A DNA stretch of 64,000 bases from Euphorbia lathyris (lineage: Eukaryota > Streptophyta > Magnoliopsida > Malpighiales > Euphorbiaceae): positions 71,658,610 through 71,722,609 of the forward strand of contig NC_088917.1 in assembly GCF_963576675.1 (NCBI RefSeq), given 5' to 3'. The notes under the pieces are model-generated. The model had not been told where the DNA came from. It worked only from the letters and a program-made list of their open reading frames with translations, and made no database searches. Position 1 is the first letter of the stretch, and every line of letters starts with the position of its first letter. Position numbers and translations under genes: made by a program. This document shows, one piece after another, positions 32,701-44,404 of the stretch.

Positions 32701-33284
32701 ATTCACACGTCGATAAAATCTCTTTATTAACAACAAAGGGACAAACAAGAGACTGAGGACCATCTTGTACAAAATTTTAACAAATTTAAGGTCTCATTTA
32801 ACAAACAAACTTTGGGATTTCCTAATCTAATCTTTGATTTAGGAATCTACATTTAGAAAAAACCAAAATGTATTCACACGTCGAGAAGTACAGGATCTAC
32901 ATTTAACAAACAAACGAAACTTCATCAAAATTATTCACTGTAGTATAGATACCTAAGGAAATTTAGAAGTACAGGAGCTACCTAAGGCCGAACTAAAGAA
33001 CAAGAGCTTATTAAGGAAATTTAGGCAAGTACACGGGCCAAAATGAGCTTATGTCGGATTTCTTCAAACTCAAATCAAGAACCAATCACACCAAAACTCT
33101 ACTTTAGAATTTAAGACACGCATTTTTTAGCTCTATGATTGCTATGATGCACCAGTGTGTCAAGTATGTCAAAGCAAAAAAAAAAAAAAACGTCTTCATC
33201 AACACAAATCCTCATGTGCATGATGACGTACCTAACTGTGAACATGATGGAACTTATGTTCATAAGTCCAAGATTTAGAGGACT
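32701..33284. other. Intergenic DNA, 3' side of the HAL2-like exon
   Basis: No gene is seen. A short direct repeat (TGTATTCACACGTCGA) occurs at about 32698 and 32870, and an A-rich run at 33175-33190. The right end would be the 3' UTR of the phosphatase fragment. Confidence 0.4.
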
Positions 33285-33595
33285 TCAAAGGTTAGAAGAA
33301 TCCCATCCAGCATAAACAGCTTCAGCAAGTTTCTCATGCAATGAGGCACTAGAGCAATAAATTATCCCTCGATCAACACCTTGCAAGTATACTGCCCCCT
33401 TGAGAAGTCTAGACTAGAGGCCTTCCTCCAGCATCGGTTACCACACCGCCAGCCTCTTCTACTATGACCACACCAGCAGCATCATCCCACATCTCCGCTT
33501 TGTACCCACATGATGCAAATTTCATCAAAATTTCAGCATCTCCTCGAGCTATGGCTGCATATTTCACCATGCTATGTACACGCAAGGGTTGTGTT
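33285..33595 (-). pseudogene. HAL2-like 3'(2'),5'-bisphosphate nucleotidase, last exon
   Basis: After a TCTCTAATGGCAG splice acceptor (33596-33597) the exon reads PLRVHSMVKYAAIARGDAE, then WDDAAGVVIVEEAGGVVTDA and GRPL, and further on GVDRGIIYC and LHEKLAEAVYAGWDSSNL before a stop at 33285-33287. This is the C-terminal part of the PAP phosphatase family (inositol monophosphatase fold; W-D-AAG motif), which removes the 3' phosphate of PAP. A 5-bp TCTAG duplication at about 33409 and a two-base addition shortly after shift the frame. No other exon is found; the presumed intron upstream runs into a retrotransposon. It is most likely a 3' gene fragment. Confidence 0.85.
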
Positions 33596-33699
33596 CTGCC
33601 ATTAGAGAGTGAAGATGGATATAAGACAATAAAAATAGAACACATCAAGGTAATGCATATGTATCATTGCACCGAGGGGGGGAATGGTGAACCTTTCGA

Positions 33700-33886
33700 G
33701 TAAACAAGAAGGATAAATGGACAGAGAATACCCTCTAGTCCCCTCAGGAATCAAGTATTCCCTCTCTACCCTAACAAGAGCAGAGCCTCTGCCAAAACAG
33801 ACAAAATTACTAATTATCGCTCCCCCTCCCTTTACCAACTACCCTACAATATATACCAGCTTCTAGTGGTGACAACACAGCAAACA
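33700..33886 (-). mobile_element. 3' untranslated or LTR part of the chromovirus fragment
   Basis: This lies directly downstream of the chromodomain ORF. It includes minus-strand AAAGGGAGGGGGAGCGATAA at about 33814-33833, a likely polypurine tract, followed by about 110 bp that could be the start of an LTR. It ends in the intron of the HAL2-like fragment. Confidence 0.45.
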
Positions 33887-35085
33887 TTATGGGTCAGGTT
33901 TCTTTCGCCTAGTGTAAACCTTCCAAGGCTTTGGCCCAATTTGAGTCTCAAGTATTATATCAGCAGGCCCATGTTCAGATTCTTTATCATTACCACCTCC
34001 TCTTGAAATAGTCTTGTCCTCAAGACTGCATTGGGGGAATTCGCTCCTGATGGTGAATTCATCTTCCCAAGAAGCTTCAGCTGCATCTTTACTTTGCCAC
34101 TTAATCAACCATTGAGCCGTAGAATCTCCGTGCTTCTGGATAACATGAGTAGCAAGGACTCGTTCTGGCATAACTTGAGCTGCTTGGTCTATTGCAAGCT
34201 CGCTTGGGAGCTCATCGGAAATCACACGATTGCCAACAGCCTTCTTGAGCAAAGATACATGAAAAACCGGATGGATCTTGGATGTAGCAGGTAACTGGAG
34301 ATGATATGCAACAGGACCAACCTTTTCCAGGATCTGATAGGGGCCATAGAATCGTGCTGATAGCTTTGGGCAGATTCGCCGGATAACAGAGTGTTGCCTA
34401 TGGGGGCGAAGCTTGAGAAACACCCAGTCCCCTACCTCGAAAATCACTTCTCTGCGTTTCTTATCAGCTTGTAATTTCATGTGTTGTTGCGACCTCCATA
34501 AATGTTGTTTCAATTATCGAAGGGCCTCATCTCTATCCAACAGCTCCCTACGCACAGCCTCAATTTGAACTTCCCCCGGAATGAATTGTGAGACGTTTGG
34601 AGGCTTTCGACCATAGACCACCTCAAAGGGGGTAGTGCCTGTGGAGACATGGAATGTTGAGTTATACCAGAATTCTACCCAAGCTAACCAGTGAGCCCAT
34701 AATTTTGGATGGTCTGCAGCAAAGCACCTAAGGTAAGACTCTAGGCAGCAGTTGATGACCTCAGTCTGACCTTCGGTTTCAGGATGATAGGCGGAGCTGA
34801 GTTGAAGTCGAGTTCCCTGAAGCTTAAATAACTCTTGCCAAAACTTGCTAACAAAAATAGAGTCTCTATCACTGATGATAGACTTAGGAAAGCCATGTAA
34901 ACAAATTACCTCTTGGACAAATATTTCAGCAATGCTCTTAGCAGTGTATGGGTGCTTCAAGGCAATGAAATGGGCATATTTGCTCAATCTGTCCACCACC
35001 ACCATAATTGGTTCGAAGCCTTTAGACTTGGGTAGCCCTGTGATGAATTCTATTGACAGTTCCTCCCAAATCACATCTGGTATTT
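33887..35085 (-). pseudogene. Chromovirus (Ty3/gypsy) integrase with chromodomain, fragment
   Basis: The integrase core has IMVVVDRLSKYAHFIALKHP, GFPKSIISDRDSIF and HPETEGQTEVIN. The first catalytic position, usually D in DFI, reads IEFI here. The C-terminal part has VGDWVFLKLRPHRQHS and HPVFHVSLLKKAVG, then a chromodomain with WLIKWQSKDAAEASWEDEF, which marks a chromovirus of the Tekay/Del type. One in-frame TAA at 34514-34516 splits it. The 5' side is cut at about 35085, where copia sequence starts. RT and gag are missing. Confidence 0.88.
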
Positions 35086-35148
35086 TGATAAATTCGCACT
35101 CGATCTCTCTCTCAAATCCTAAATCTCTCTGCATTTCTCAAGAACACC

Positions 35149-37251
35149 ATGTCTCAAGATTCCCAGAACCTTTCTGATGACCAATACGAGGACAACCGTT
35201 CAGACATTAACCCTTTTTCTCAAGAAGGAAGTCAAGAAAAGGAGTACCAAGACACCTCCTCAGCAGAAACTCAACCAGCCCATGGTCAGCATGACCAGCC
35301 AATGGCCGAGGTCAGCATCCTTGGTCAGGACCCTAATACTGAAACCTCAACTCCTTCTAAGAAAAATAAGAAGAAGAACGACAGAGTACCTAAGGAAAGG
35401 AAGTTCACACCCGCATTCAGTAACCTTGAGAACCTAAACGTCATCCCTTCAAGATGGTTCTCAAAGAGCTTTGTCGAAGCTGAGAAACCGTTCTGCGAAT
35501 GGATTTCTGGAAATGGCTGGACTAAACTTTTCTCCCTCTCTAGATTGACCTATCCGAGGCTGGTTACTGAGTTCTACACAAACTTAGTAGTCGCTGATGA
35601 CGATGTTAACTATATGGTAACCCATGTCAATGAGACCAAGATAGTGATCAACCGCTCATACCTAGCCATACTACTGGATCTAAAGGAGGAAGGAACAGAA
35701 CTGAGGAGAACCAATGATTACAAGCACGTGAAGTTTGACACTGAGTTCTGCAAGCCAAAGAGCCATGTAGGAGAAGTCTCAACTACATCTATTGGTCAGC
35801 CGTAAAGGCAAGCTCACTACATATTGACCAATTACCTTTTCCCGAAGGTCAACTCCACCTCCTCAGTGTCCAACTTTGAGTAGTGCTTCATTTGGCACAT
35901 GCTGAAGTATAAACCCTTGAATATGCCCGTATTTATGATTGGGGCATTTCAATGAAGCACTGGGGTTCTTCGAATGGGTTCCCTCATCACCAAGATTCTC
36001 AAAGACCATAAAATCAGCTTCAAGGGTGAGGACAGCGAGTTGGACACAGAGATCACCTCTGAAATCCTGAGTGGATTAGCACACAACCTTCCCTTCAAGT
36101 CTAAATCCAAGAAAGGAAAGGAAACTCAGGGAGAGGAAGAGCAAACTGAGCTGCCCAAAAAGGAGAAAAAGAGGAAAGCTGACACATCCTCTGCATCAAA
36201 AGCTAAATCTACTATTGAGGCTATCAAGAAGGTCAGACTAGTGCTGACTAAACCTTCCCCTGCTGAGTCAGCAAAGAAGAAACCTGCACCTGCTGAGTCA
36301 GCACAGAAAAGACCTGCTCCTGAAATGGAATTTGAGGATGAACCTGAGCAACCCCCTAAAGAGGAAGAAATCTTCTGGAGTTCAACCTTTGGATACAGCT
36401 CCCCTGGACTTTGCCATTCCAAAGGACTCCTTCTTCATGCGAGATCAGGGAGTCAATATTGAGGAAACTCCTACTGTTCAGAAGGAGAAGCCAATCTCTC
36501 ATAAGAAGCAGAATGTTGCTGATAAGATAAGGAATGTTGAACCAAGTAACTCAGCTGTCGAAGTGCAGGCTGATGAGCAAGGAGCTGAGTCTCCTAAGAA
36601 AGACAAGGCTGTTGAAGAACCTATAGAGGACATCTGTCTGGATGCTTCTCCCGAGTCAACGGACCCCATCTCTACTGACCCTTTTCCAAAATCCAAACAT
36701 CCTATGGGAAGCAGTGAAAAGCGGTTCAAGCGAAAGTGATACAAACCAAGAGTGTTTGATGTTCTAGATGACTCACCGCTTCGAGATCCCATAGTTGACC
36801 TGACCTCATTGGAATTAACTTCTTCGCCAATCCAATTGAACCAACTCAACAGGTCAAGGAAAAATAAGCCTCTGTTTTTAACTCTCAGGAACATGCCGAA
36901 GCTCAAGCCAAAAAGGCACAACCTCTACCGACACCGCTGCTCCATCCTCCACTGAGCAAGTGATCGAAGCGTCTGCTGTTCAACTCCATAAACAAGCACC
37001 CGAAAAGACTCCTACTCAGGATAATCTCGAGCTGACTCCTCCACAAGTCACAACTCAGCTCCAGACTGATACTGAGCAGGTAGATACTATTGTTGATCAA
37101 ACGCCTCCTTCATCTGAGCAGTTAGTAAACCAGTCAGCTCCCGCTACTGGAATCACCGGTGAGAATGCCGCTCCCATTGCTCAATCTTCAACAAACAATC
37201 AAGCTGGCAACTCAAATTCTGTCCAGCAACCCAACACTGGTAGCTCCCATT
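35149..37251 (+). pseudogene. Extra ORF of the second copia element, N-terminal and middle part
   Basis: It starts ATG at 35149 (MSQDSQNLSDDQY). The domain SRWFSKSFVEAEKPFCEWI, NGWTKLFSLSRLTYPRLVTE and LAILLDLKEEGTEL parallels 21712-22886. Stops lie at about 35803-35805, 35881-35883 and 35953-35955; at each the sister copy has Gln or Arg, so C-to-T changes fit. A shift near 36370 changes frame, and a Lys/Glu/Pro-rich region with repeated PAESAKK-type units follows. It is interrupted at 37251 by a solo LTR. Confidence 0.78.
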
Positions 37252-38893
37252 TGTATAAGGTTTTTAGGATCCTTTTAGCTCGTTTTTGCTTTATTTCCTT
37301 TCAATTTCAGTATCATTTTGTTATCTTTTAATTAAAACTAGTAATTTCCGTTATTTATGGCTTATTCTGTATTTTCAGGTGTTTTTAGGACTATTTGAGC
37401 ATTTCCGAACCAGGCTCGTGCCTTTTGCAGCATGTCTGGACAATTCGGGGTCCATTAGAGCAAATTTCGGAAGCCTAGGGACCAAAATGGATACCTTCTA
37501 GAGGGAGAGCTGCCACTTTCAGCGACTGTCTCGCCGAGACAGTGCTTGTCTCGTCAAGACAGGCCCTCATCTCATCGAGACATAGCCTGTCTCGGCGAGA
37601 CGAGGCGGGCCGATGGTTCCCAAAGGGAACCATTGTGTGGTGTCTCGACGAGACGCCCAGTGTCTCGTCGAGACACCCTTTCGTCTCGTTGAGACACCTC
37701 CTGTCTCGACGAGATGAGACGCTGGGAAGCAAGTTCCCAGCGTCTTCTCACCTCCAAAGCGCGAATCTTAGCTTATAAAATGCCCAAAATGCCCCCTAAC
37801 ATACCTAGCACTATAAATAGAACAATGTGCCTCCTTTGTTAGGGTTGGCTTCTTTTTCTCATTATTCCCTTTCTTCTTTCTCCTTCTCCCTCTTCCTTTT
37901 AGCAGATTTTACCATTTTTTAGTTAGTTTTGCATTATTGTAATAGCTTGGAACTTATTGAAGATTGGTAGAGGAGAGAGTTCTCTCCCCATTTTGTAATC
38001 AGAATCAGACAAATCCGGGCTTTAGATTTCTAATTCCTTAAACTGTCTTTTACTCTTTGCTTGTTTAAATTAATGATGATTCTTTGTGATAAATTGTGTT
38101 TTAATTATTTGGTTAGTTTATTTATGAACTAATCCCCATCCTATCTGGGATGGTGATGAGATTTGATTGCGTAACCATGTATGATTAGGGATTTAGGTGT
38201 ATGGAATTATTTCCAATTGATTAGACTATGCATGCTTAATGTCCTAGATTTATCAGAAATAGGATCGTTGCTAGAATGAGATTCGATGATGATCAACTAG
38301 CCTGAAATTACTGAACTTAATGCCTTGAATCTGACAAATATAGGATTGCAGATAGGTAGTTACCTGACCAAGGAACTATCTAATCCGAATTAGCATAATT
38401 TGGCCTCGCTAGAGACCACTAGGAGTGCGGTTTAATGGCTGGGCTACGGCTTTAGCCTCAATCACTACAGAACTTAATGCCTTGCATGCCCTAGGTTATA
38501 TGCCTAATCAAGTCGTCAATCGACTGCATATGAATAGACTACATGTGATTGGCCATATTCATATGGTTAATTAGGTGATTACCGTCAATTATCATTAGGA
38601 TATACAACTGAATCCCAGTAAATTATACATGGAATCCAATTAAGAGCATCCCCATCTTAGATTGTCTCATCAATTAATTCGAATCCTACCCCTTCAATCA
38701 CTTTTATCTTTTATCTTAGAAATTTATCTCTTTAATCACTCCACAATATATTCAACCTTCTGAACAATTATGTTTCCTTCCTTAGGTAGGTTAGTTGTGA
38801 CAAATAGTCTTTGTGGTTCGATCTTGTGCTTAAGCACTATACTACTTATTGCGATAGGATACACTTATCCTATTACTGTTATATACTTTACGA
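37252..38893 (+). mobile_element. Solo LTR (Ty3/gypsy-type) rich in TCTCG-CGAGA palindromes
   Basis: It begins TGTATAAGGTTTTTAGG and ends at ACGAGCA, with TATAAATA at 37812-37819; the copia ORF resumes directly after. The length (about 1.64 kb), the TG...CA ends, the TATA box and a pyrimidine-rich stretch before the transcribed part fit an LTR. There is no internal region. A clear 5-bp target duplication is not visible. Confidence 0.7.
37526..37744. repeat. Array of about ten short palindromes (GTCTCG-N-CGAGAC)
   Basis: Eight copies of a TGTCTCGNCGAGACA-type palindrome, perfect or nearly so, are spaced 20-40 bp apart. Two other hairpins (TGGTTCCCAAAGGGAACCA and GCTGGGAAGCAAGTTCCCAGC) lie among and after them. 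The central base differs from unit to unit while the arms are kept. The array is about 70-290 bp upstream of the LTR TATA box at 37812. Confidence 0.93.
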
Positions 38894-39744
38894 GCATCCT
38901 CAAATACCTGCTGCTGACGGGAATTCGACCCCTGAGACTCCTCTTTCGCATGCTGAGAAAGATCCTTTGAAGTTTCTGGATGCTTCTGACTCTGGGCGCA
39001 GAATCATCTTCTCAGCTCATGCTCTACTCACCGATCTAGCCAAGTCTCATGCCAATGTTGTTGCCTCCACTTCTACTGAGCCATCTCAACTTTCCAACGT
39101 CATGCAACTTCTGACAGAACTAAAGGGTCTGAAGGAGCTGATGCACGTTGTGACATCTATGGTTTCTCAGCAACCAAAGCAGGAATTCCTTCTTCAGATG
39201 GCTGACCTTCACACGTTGATGATCCATCATATGGACTCCATCGAGGGCAAAATCAATGCCATAGCTGTCGTGAACTCAACGGGCGCCACATCTGCTGAAG
39301 TGACTAAGCATTTTAAGCAGCTGAACTCTAAGCTGACTGCCGCTCGAGACTTAGTTTCCTCCACCTCTCAATGCACAATAGAACAAGTAGCTAAGGCTGT
39401 GCGCTTGTTGAGCTTAACCCGAGAAGAGATGGAAATTGACCAGGCTAAGACTAATGAAATCTTTCGCTATGCCAAGTCTACATATGAGCACGTCAGACAT
39501 CAGTCCTCTCAGCGTCATATCTATGATGCCTCCATGCTGAGAATGTATCATCAGTCCTATGCCAAAATGACTGACTCTATTACTTGGATGGGTAAGTCAC
39601 TTGAATTCATACTTAGTGTCATCAGTGCCCACATGCAAATTCCAGAGTCAAATATGGCATGAGGTCTGCAGGTCTTTCAAGGTCTGAAAGAGAGTACGAG
39701 TCAACTTCAACAGTACTCAACTTTACTGACTCGTGCTGTTCAAA
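38894..39744 (+). pseudogene. Extra ORF of the second copia element, helical C-terminal part
   Basis: It resumes after the solo LTR with IPAADGNSTPET and continues with DASDSGRRIIFSAHALLTDL, TNEIFRYAKSTYEHVRH and MYHQSYAKMTDSITWMGKS, parallel to 13361-14515. A TGA at 39660-39662 interrupts it. It ends at CAAATGGGG, where the Athila-like element is inserted. Apart from this stop, the 38.9-39.7 kb stretch is the best-preserved version of this region. Confidence 0.78.
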
Positions 39745-39749
39745 TGGGG

Positions 39750-41274
39750 TGTTAAGCCCAAAATATACCTAAAATATCATATATAAATACGTTAAATTTA
39801 CATTGAAATCGTGCTAATTATATTCATTTGGAATACTTTTACGTCTTTATTCACTTCTTTGATGCAAGGTACTTAAATATTTGGTAAAATCCAAATAGGA
39901 GCGAAAACGGAGCTAAAACGGAGCTAGAATAGAGGAAAAACCTTAAAAACGTACCAAGAATGCATATCAGTCAGAAGAACGCTCGAGGAGGACGAAAAGC
40001 AGTCGAGAGACAGGGAATAATCTCTCTGTCGCGACTGAGATTTTGAGAATCTCAGTCGCGACTTGCGGAGGCCGGCTCGGGGGAAAAATGAAGTTTCAAG
40101 CTCGCCCCTATACCCCCTGTCGCGACTGAGATTTTTAGAATCTCAGTCGCGACAGCGAACCTCCCTGCACACTAAACACATGTTTAAAATGGAAAAACGC
40201 GTCTGTTCGTTCGGATAAAAGCGACCCTTCACCAGCGGACATGACCCGTCATTTACAACCCTTCAACAACTATAAATAAGTGATCCATTTCAGAAATCAA
40301 GGTTGGTTAGGTTGGAAAAGTTAGAGAAATTAGAGAAGAAAGTTGTTATGTCGAGTTTCTGATTCAGAAAAGAATCAGAAAGTTTAGATTTCATTTCTGT
40401 GTAAACAATCGTGCTGTACACGAATTGTTATTAGATTAGTTATAAACAGTATTAGTTTAGTTTTCATTTTGGTAGTAGACGAGATCAGTCTCTATTCCGA
40501 AGATCCAGCGAGAAGAATTGACGGCTGAAGCGCATGAGGTTTGACGCACCTACGGAGTTTGAGAGAAAGACTGACAACCCGGATCTCAAAGTTTTTGTTG
40601 CAATGCTATCCAAGTTTCTACTTCTCTGTTAACTTGTGAAAATTCACATTTCATTAATGATATACTTATTTATTCAATACATTCTTACTGTTGTTATTTT
40701 GATATTGTTCTGACAAAAATGATTTTCAAAATGATAAATCGGTGTTTTTATTAAAACGTTCTATTCCATCTTATTCATATAAGAACTTTGTTGAACACTT
40801 GACAGATTTAGTTTTTATGGATGTTATGATCGCTGATCGCGGCTTATCAGACATAAAATACTAGTTTGATTAAGATAGCAATCTGCTCCGATCCAGAGAG
40901 ATTTCTACGGTTCAAAGCCATTTAATTGAATAAATCGCTATATTGTTACATGTCCATAATCTTTACAAAGTTAAAGTTGTTTTCTTTGCTTTATGAAAAT
41001 AAGTTTTATACCTATTATTTATTCCAATTACGGAAGTATCTGTTTTGTAATCAAAATTCCAAAACAGAACTGTTCTCTAAACTCGATATAATCCTTCTAT
41101 CTAATCCTAATTTACCAAAACCAATTCCATCAATTAAAACATATTTCTTTTATTAAACCTAAACACGTGATTAAACCGAATTAAATAAAGTTTTAGTTAA
41201 AAAGCGTTCCCTGTGGGTTCGATATCTTTTATTACTACAAGCGTATACCGTGCACTTGTGGAAATCGCTCAACA
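39750..41274 (+). repeat. Athila-like 5' LTR (1525 bp)
   Basis: It has TATAAATA at 40271-40278. Two 35-bp near-perfect palindromes (GTCGCGACTGAGATTTT... and its complement) lie at 40028-40062 and 40119-40153, upstream of the TATA box. The end, CGCTCAACA, abuts the primer site. Confidence 0.9.
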
Positions 41275-41375
41275 AGTTTTTGGCGCCGTTGCCGGGGATA
41301 CAATGATTAATATACGGTATATGGTGCCATTCCCGCAACAACGCTCAACAAGTTTTTGGCACCGTTGCCGGGGAA
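41266..41375 (+). promoter_or_regulatory. Primer-binding site (tRNA-Asp type), duplicated
   Basis: TGGCGCCGTTGCCGGGGA at 41281-41298 is complementary to the 3' end of plant tRNA-Asp. A second copy of LTR tip plus PBS (CGCTCAACAAGTTTTTGGCA, then CCGTTGCCGGGGAA) follows at about 41342-41375, with one mismatch in the PBS (GGCACC for GGCGCC). Confidence 0.85.
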
Positions 41376-43153
41376 CGCCAAATTTTTTAACAAAACTTTA
41401 TATTTTTCGTGTTTTATTCCGAACCTTGGTTTACAATATATTTAGTTATTTATTTTCTAGTTTTTTTTTATTGAGGATGGTCACTAGGACTAAATCCTCG
41501 TTGTTATTTAACGTTTGCAGATAAAAAAAATCCAAGTTTTGTCAAAGATAAACTGGAGATTTGATTATCAATAAAATTCGCAGAAGGAGTCTACAGAAAA
41601 GAAATTTGGCTAGCAGATACATCAGAAGGGAAAGAAAATTTTATGAAACAGGATGTCAGACGTGACAGATGATTTTTCCAGAAAATTTACCTCTTTTCTA
41701 TACACTAACCCTTCACCTAAAATATCACATCTCTTTGTAAAAAATTATTCAAATCCTACATTACATCCAAATAATTTCTTCTTTTATCATACCATTTCCT
41801 TAAACACCTACATTTATCTCTCTAAGAAATCACCATGGAAATTTTTCTCAGACAGATACATCAGAACGTGGAGTGAGGAATACAGTCCTTGAAATTATCT
41901 TATCCTCCAGGAAGGAATTGTTGATTTTTACAATAGTTTTGAAAGTTTCAGTTAATGTTCGTAGTTCTTGTTCGTGCACAAAACTAGAAGTTCGGGCATT
42001 CAACCGGAATCAGTAGATCCTTAAATTGAGAAAACGTAAAAAAAAAAACATCTGATTCCAGGTAAGTTAGAATGGACAGGACCATTATTTTAAATCGGTC
42101 CAGGTAATTAATTTTGTCCATAATTTTTGATTCTCCTTGAGAATTCTTAAGGATTATCACCTTTTTAGTTTTTAATATTTCATATTCTAATTTTTACATT
42201 TTATTTTAGTTTAATTTTTGTATTCATCTTTAGTTTAGCAATAATGATTAGATTAGAAATAAAAAAAATTCATTGAAAGATATTGAAAATATGCTTTGTA
42301 TCTTCAATATTTGTAATTTATGAGGAAAGTGTTTTTAGATTTCAAGAAATCTCAATTGAATTAAAATCACACATAATTTAAGTTTCTGATTGTATAGAGA
42401 TTTTTAAACAAATCTCTACAGTGATTTTTTATTTGACGTTTTTGAACTTACTGAGAATTTTTAATTCCCAATTAAGATTTTAAAATTCTCTATAAAACTA
42501 GGGAGGACCAATGCAAAGCATTCCTTGCCAATTGGCAAGACGTGTCGCGATCGATATTCCAATTTCTCGACCATGACACGCATAATTTTCAATAAGATGT
42601 CTTTTATTCTATGAAAATTAATTTATTTAGTTTTCATATTTTTAATTTTTAGTTTTTCTTATCTTATGTTCATAATTTTTATTTTTCTTTTTAATTTAAA
42701 TATTTTTATTTTTGTTTTTATTTTCATTTTTATTTTGTGTACAAATAAGTTTGTCAACATTAAAATTTTAATCTAGTCATGTTTTGAAAATGATTTCATT
42801 AAGTGTTAAGTGATCTTGAGGAATTACAAAATGCAAAAATCTCAGTTGAGATTTTCCATGTTTTAGGATTTGGAAATCTCAGTTGAGATTCCGAAAATCT
42901 CGGTTGAGATTTTCTGTCTTTTCCAATTTGAAATAACTGTAAGGGATTACAACCATCTGATTTTTAAAATTTCTGACAGTTGATTCGAAGAGGTATCACT
43001 TTTTGCATCTTTTCTTTTTAACAGACACAACCTTTCACTTAAATGTCTTATATATTCCTGTAGGATCAGACTTATTCCATTTCATTTCATCTTCCTGAAT
43101 TTCTTTCTCAAATTCTCAATCCTACAGACATCATTTTCTTCTCTCTCACAAAC
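41376..43153 (+). other. Athila-like interior, left non-coding part
   Basis: AT-rich leader with no recognisable gag. Near 42836-42917 are three copies of the palindrome AATCTCAGTTGAGATT (one with CGGTTGAG), about 240-320 bp before the first ORF. Confidence 0.6.
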
Positions 43154-44090
43154 ATGACTAAGTCTTTGAAAAATGTTCGAACACACACTTCTGCTCATAG
43201 CAAGCGTGTTGATATTTCTTCACGCTATGGAGCATGGTTTCCAATCTACAACCATGACGAAGGGAAACGCTTTCTGCAATTCAGATATGCTCAATTCTTT
43301 GGCAAGTTGTATCTGGACGAGTTCCTGAATGAAGAACTCGGGATAAGCGATGACATGAATCGCTATCTGACAAATTTGGGATGGACCAAGTTTGCATCAA
43401 TGAAGTTTCCTATTATTGGAAACTGGATATTAGAGTTTCTGTCTATTGTTCGTTTCATCAACAAGAGGCGTGTTCGTCTCAGTTTTCGTTGTGAAGGGAA
43501 GATGTTCACTTTTGGATATCCTGAACTTCATAATTGGTTTGGTTTTCCACCACGGGACACCACTCCACATCATCCTAGGCAGAGATATGACTTCTACAAA
43601 TATATGGAGAATGTTGACGGGATTTTGGCGATTCAATCCAAGTCTTGCCTACAACAAATCAATAAATTCTAAACTCCATGCTGTATCTACATAAATTCCT
43701 CTGTCATAGTCTTTTTGGTCGAGTCGAGTCAGTAGCAATGTTGTGAAAGATACTGATCTCTATGTGTTGGGCGACATTTTCCAAGGTAACTCAGTGAACT
43801 CCTCGAAGATTCTAATGGAGGGGTTAGTTGCTGCTTCCCGTTCGAAGAAACGGAAGATTGGGTTCGCCAACATCATTTGTGGAATCATATTAGGAGCCAA
43901 AGGAACCATTTCTGTCCCTTGGACTGATACGGAACCATTCCCTATTCTAGACTACGAGTTCTTGGAGAACGAGGGGCTTGTCAAACGAGTTTTTCGTTCT
44001 GGTCCAACATTCCTTTCTGCACCAGAAAGGCAAGTCTTCATTCAAACGAAGATTAATAGGGCCAATGCACGTCGTCTGTCATCTACTTAG
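43154..44090 (+). pseudogene. ATHILA-type ORF 1 of the Athila-like element
   Basis: It starts ATG at 43154 after a pyrimidine-rich leader. A domain with NRYLTNLGWTKFASMKFP, FLSIVRFINKRRVRLSF and FGYPELHNWFGFPPRD fits the ATHILA ORF-1 family. The frame shifts at about 43600, and a further block (DLYVLGDIFQGNSVN, IICGIILGAKG, GPTFLSAPERQVF) continues to the stop at 44088-44090. It is paralogous to the ORF at 44851-46109, with the same block order but without its acidic tail. Its function is unknown; it is not polymerase. Confidence 0.72.
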
Positions 44091-44404
44091 GGATATCATA
44101 TGAGTTTCTGTTTAGTTTTATTATATATATGAGTGTTTATATTTTGTATTTTTAGGAGTACGATGTTTTTATGTAATATATATAATAAGGTATTGTTTAT
44201 ATTTTTGATACTAGTAAATAAAAGTGCATTAATTCCTTAGTTTAATTCTTTTATTTAAGGAACAACCCTTGGTTTTCCTTTAATTTAATGTTTCAGTTTT
44301 GTTTATCTCAGTTTCAGGGATTAATATTCACATTAATGTCACTTAATTATAAGAGGAATTGGTTTCGTTATGTTAAAATTGTCAAAAACAGTCCAATTTT
44401 TACC

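Noticed and set aside
37526..37744. CRISPR-like array (regular palindromic repeats)
   Set aside because: Plant nuclear DNA inside an LTR, irregular spacing, variable units and no cas genes.
37475..37778. Open frames with SRRDE/SSRHP-type repeats
   Set aside because: They arise from the GTCTCG-N-CGAGAC palindrome array in a solo LTR; no domain, and frames are open on both strands for the same reason.
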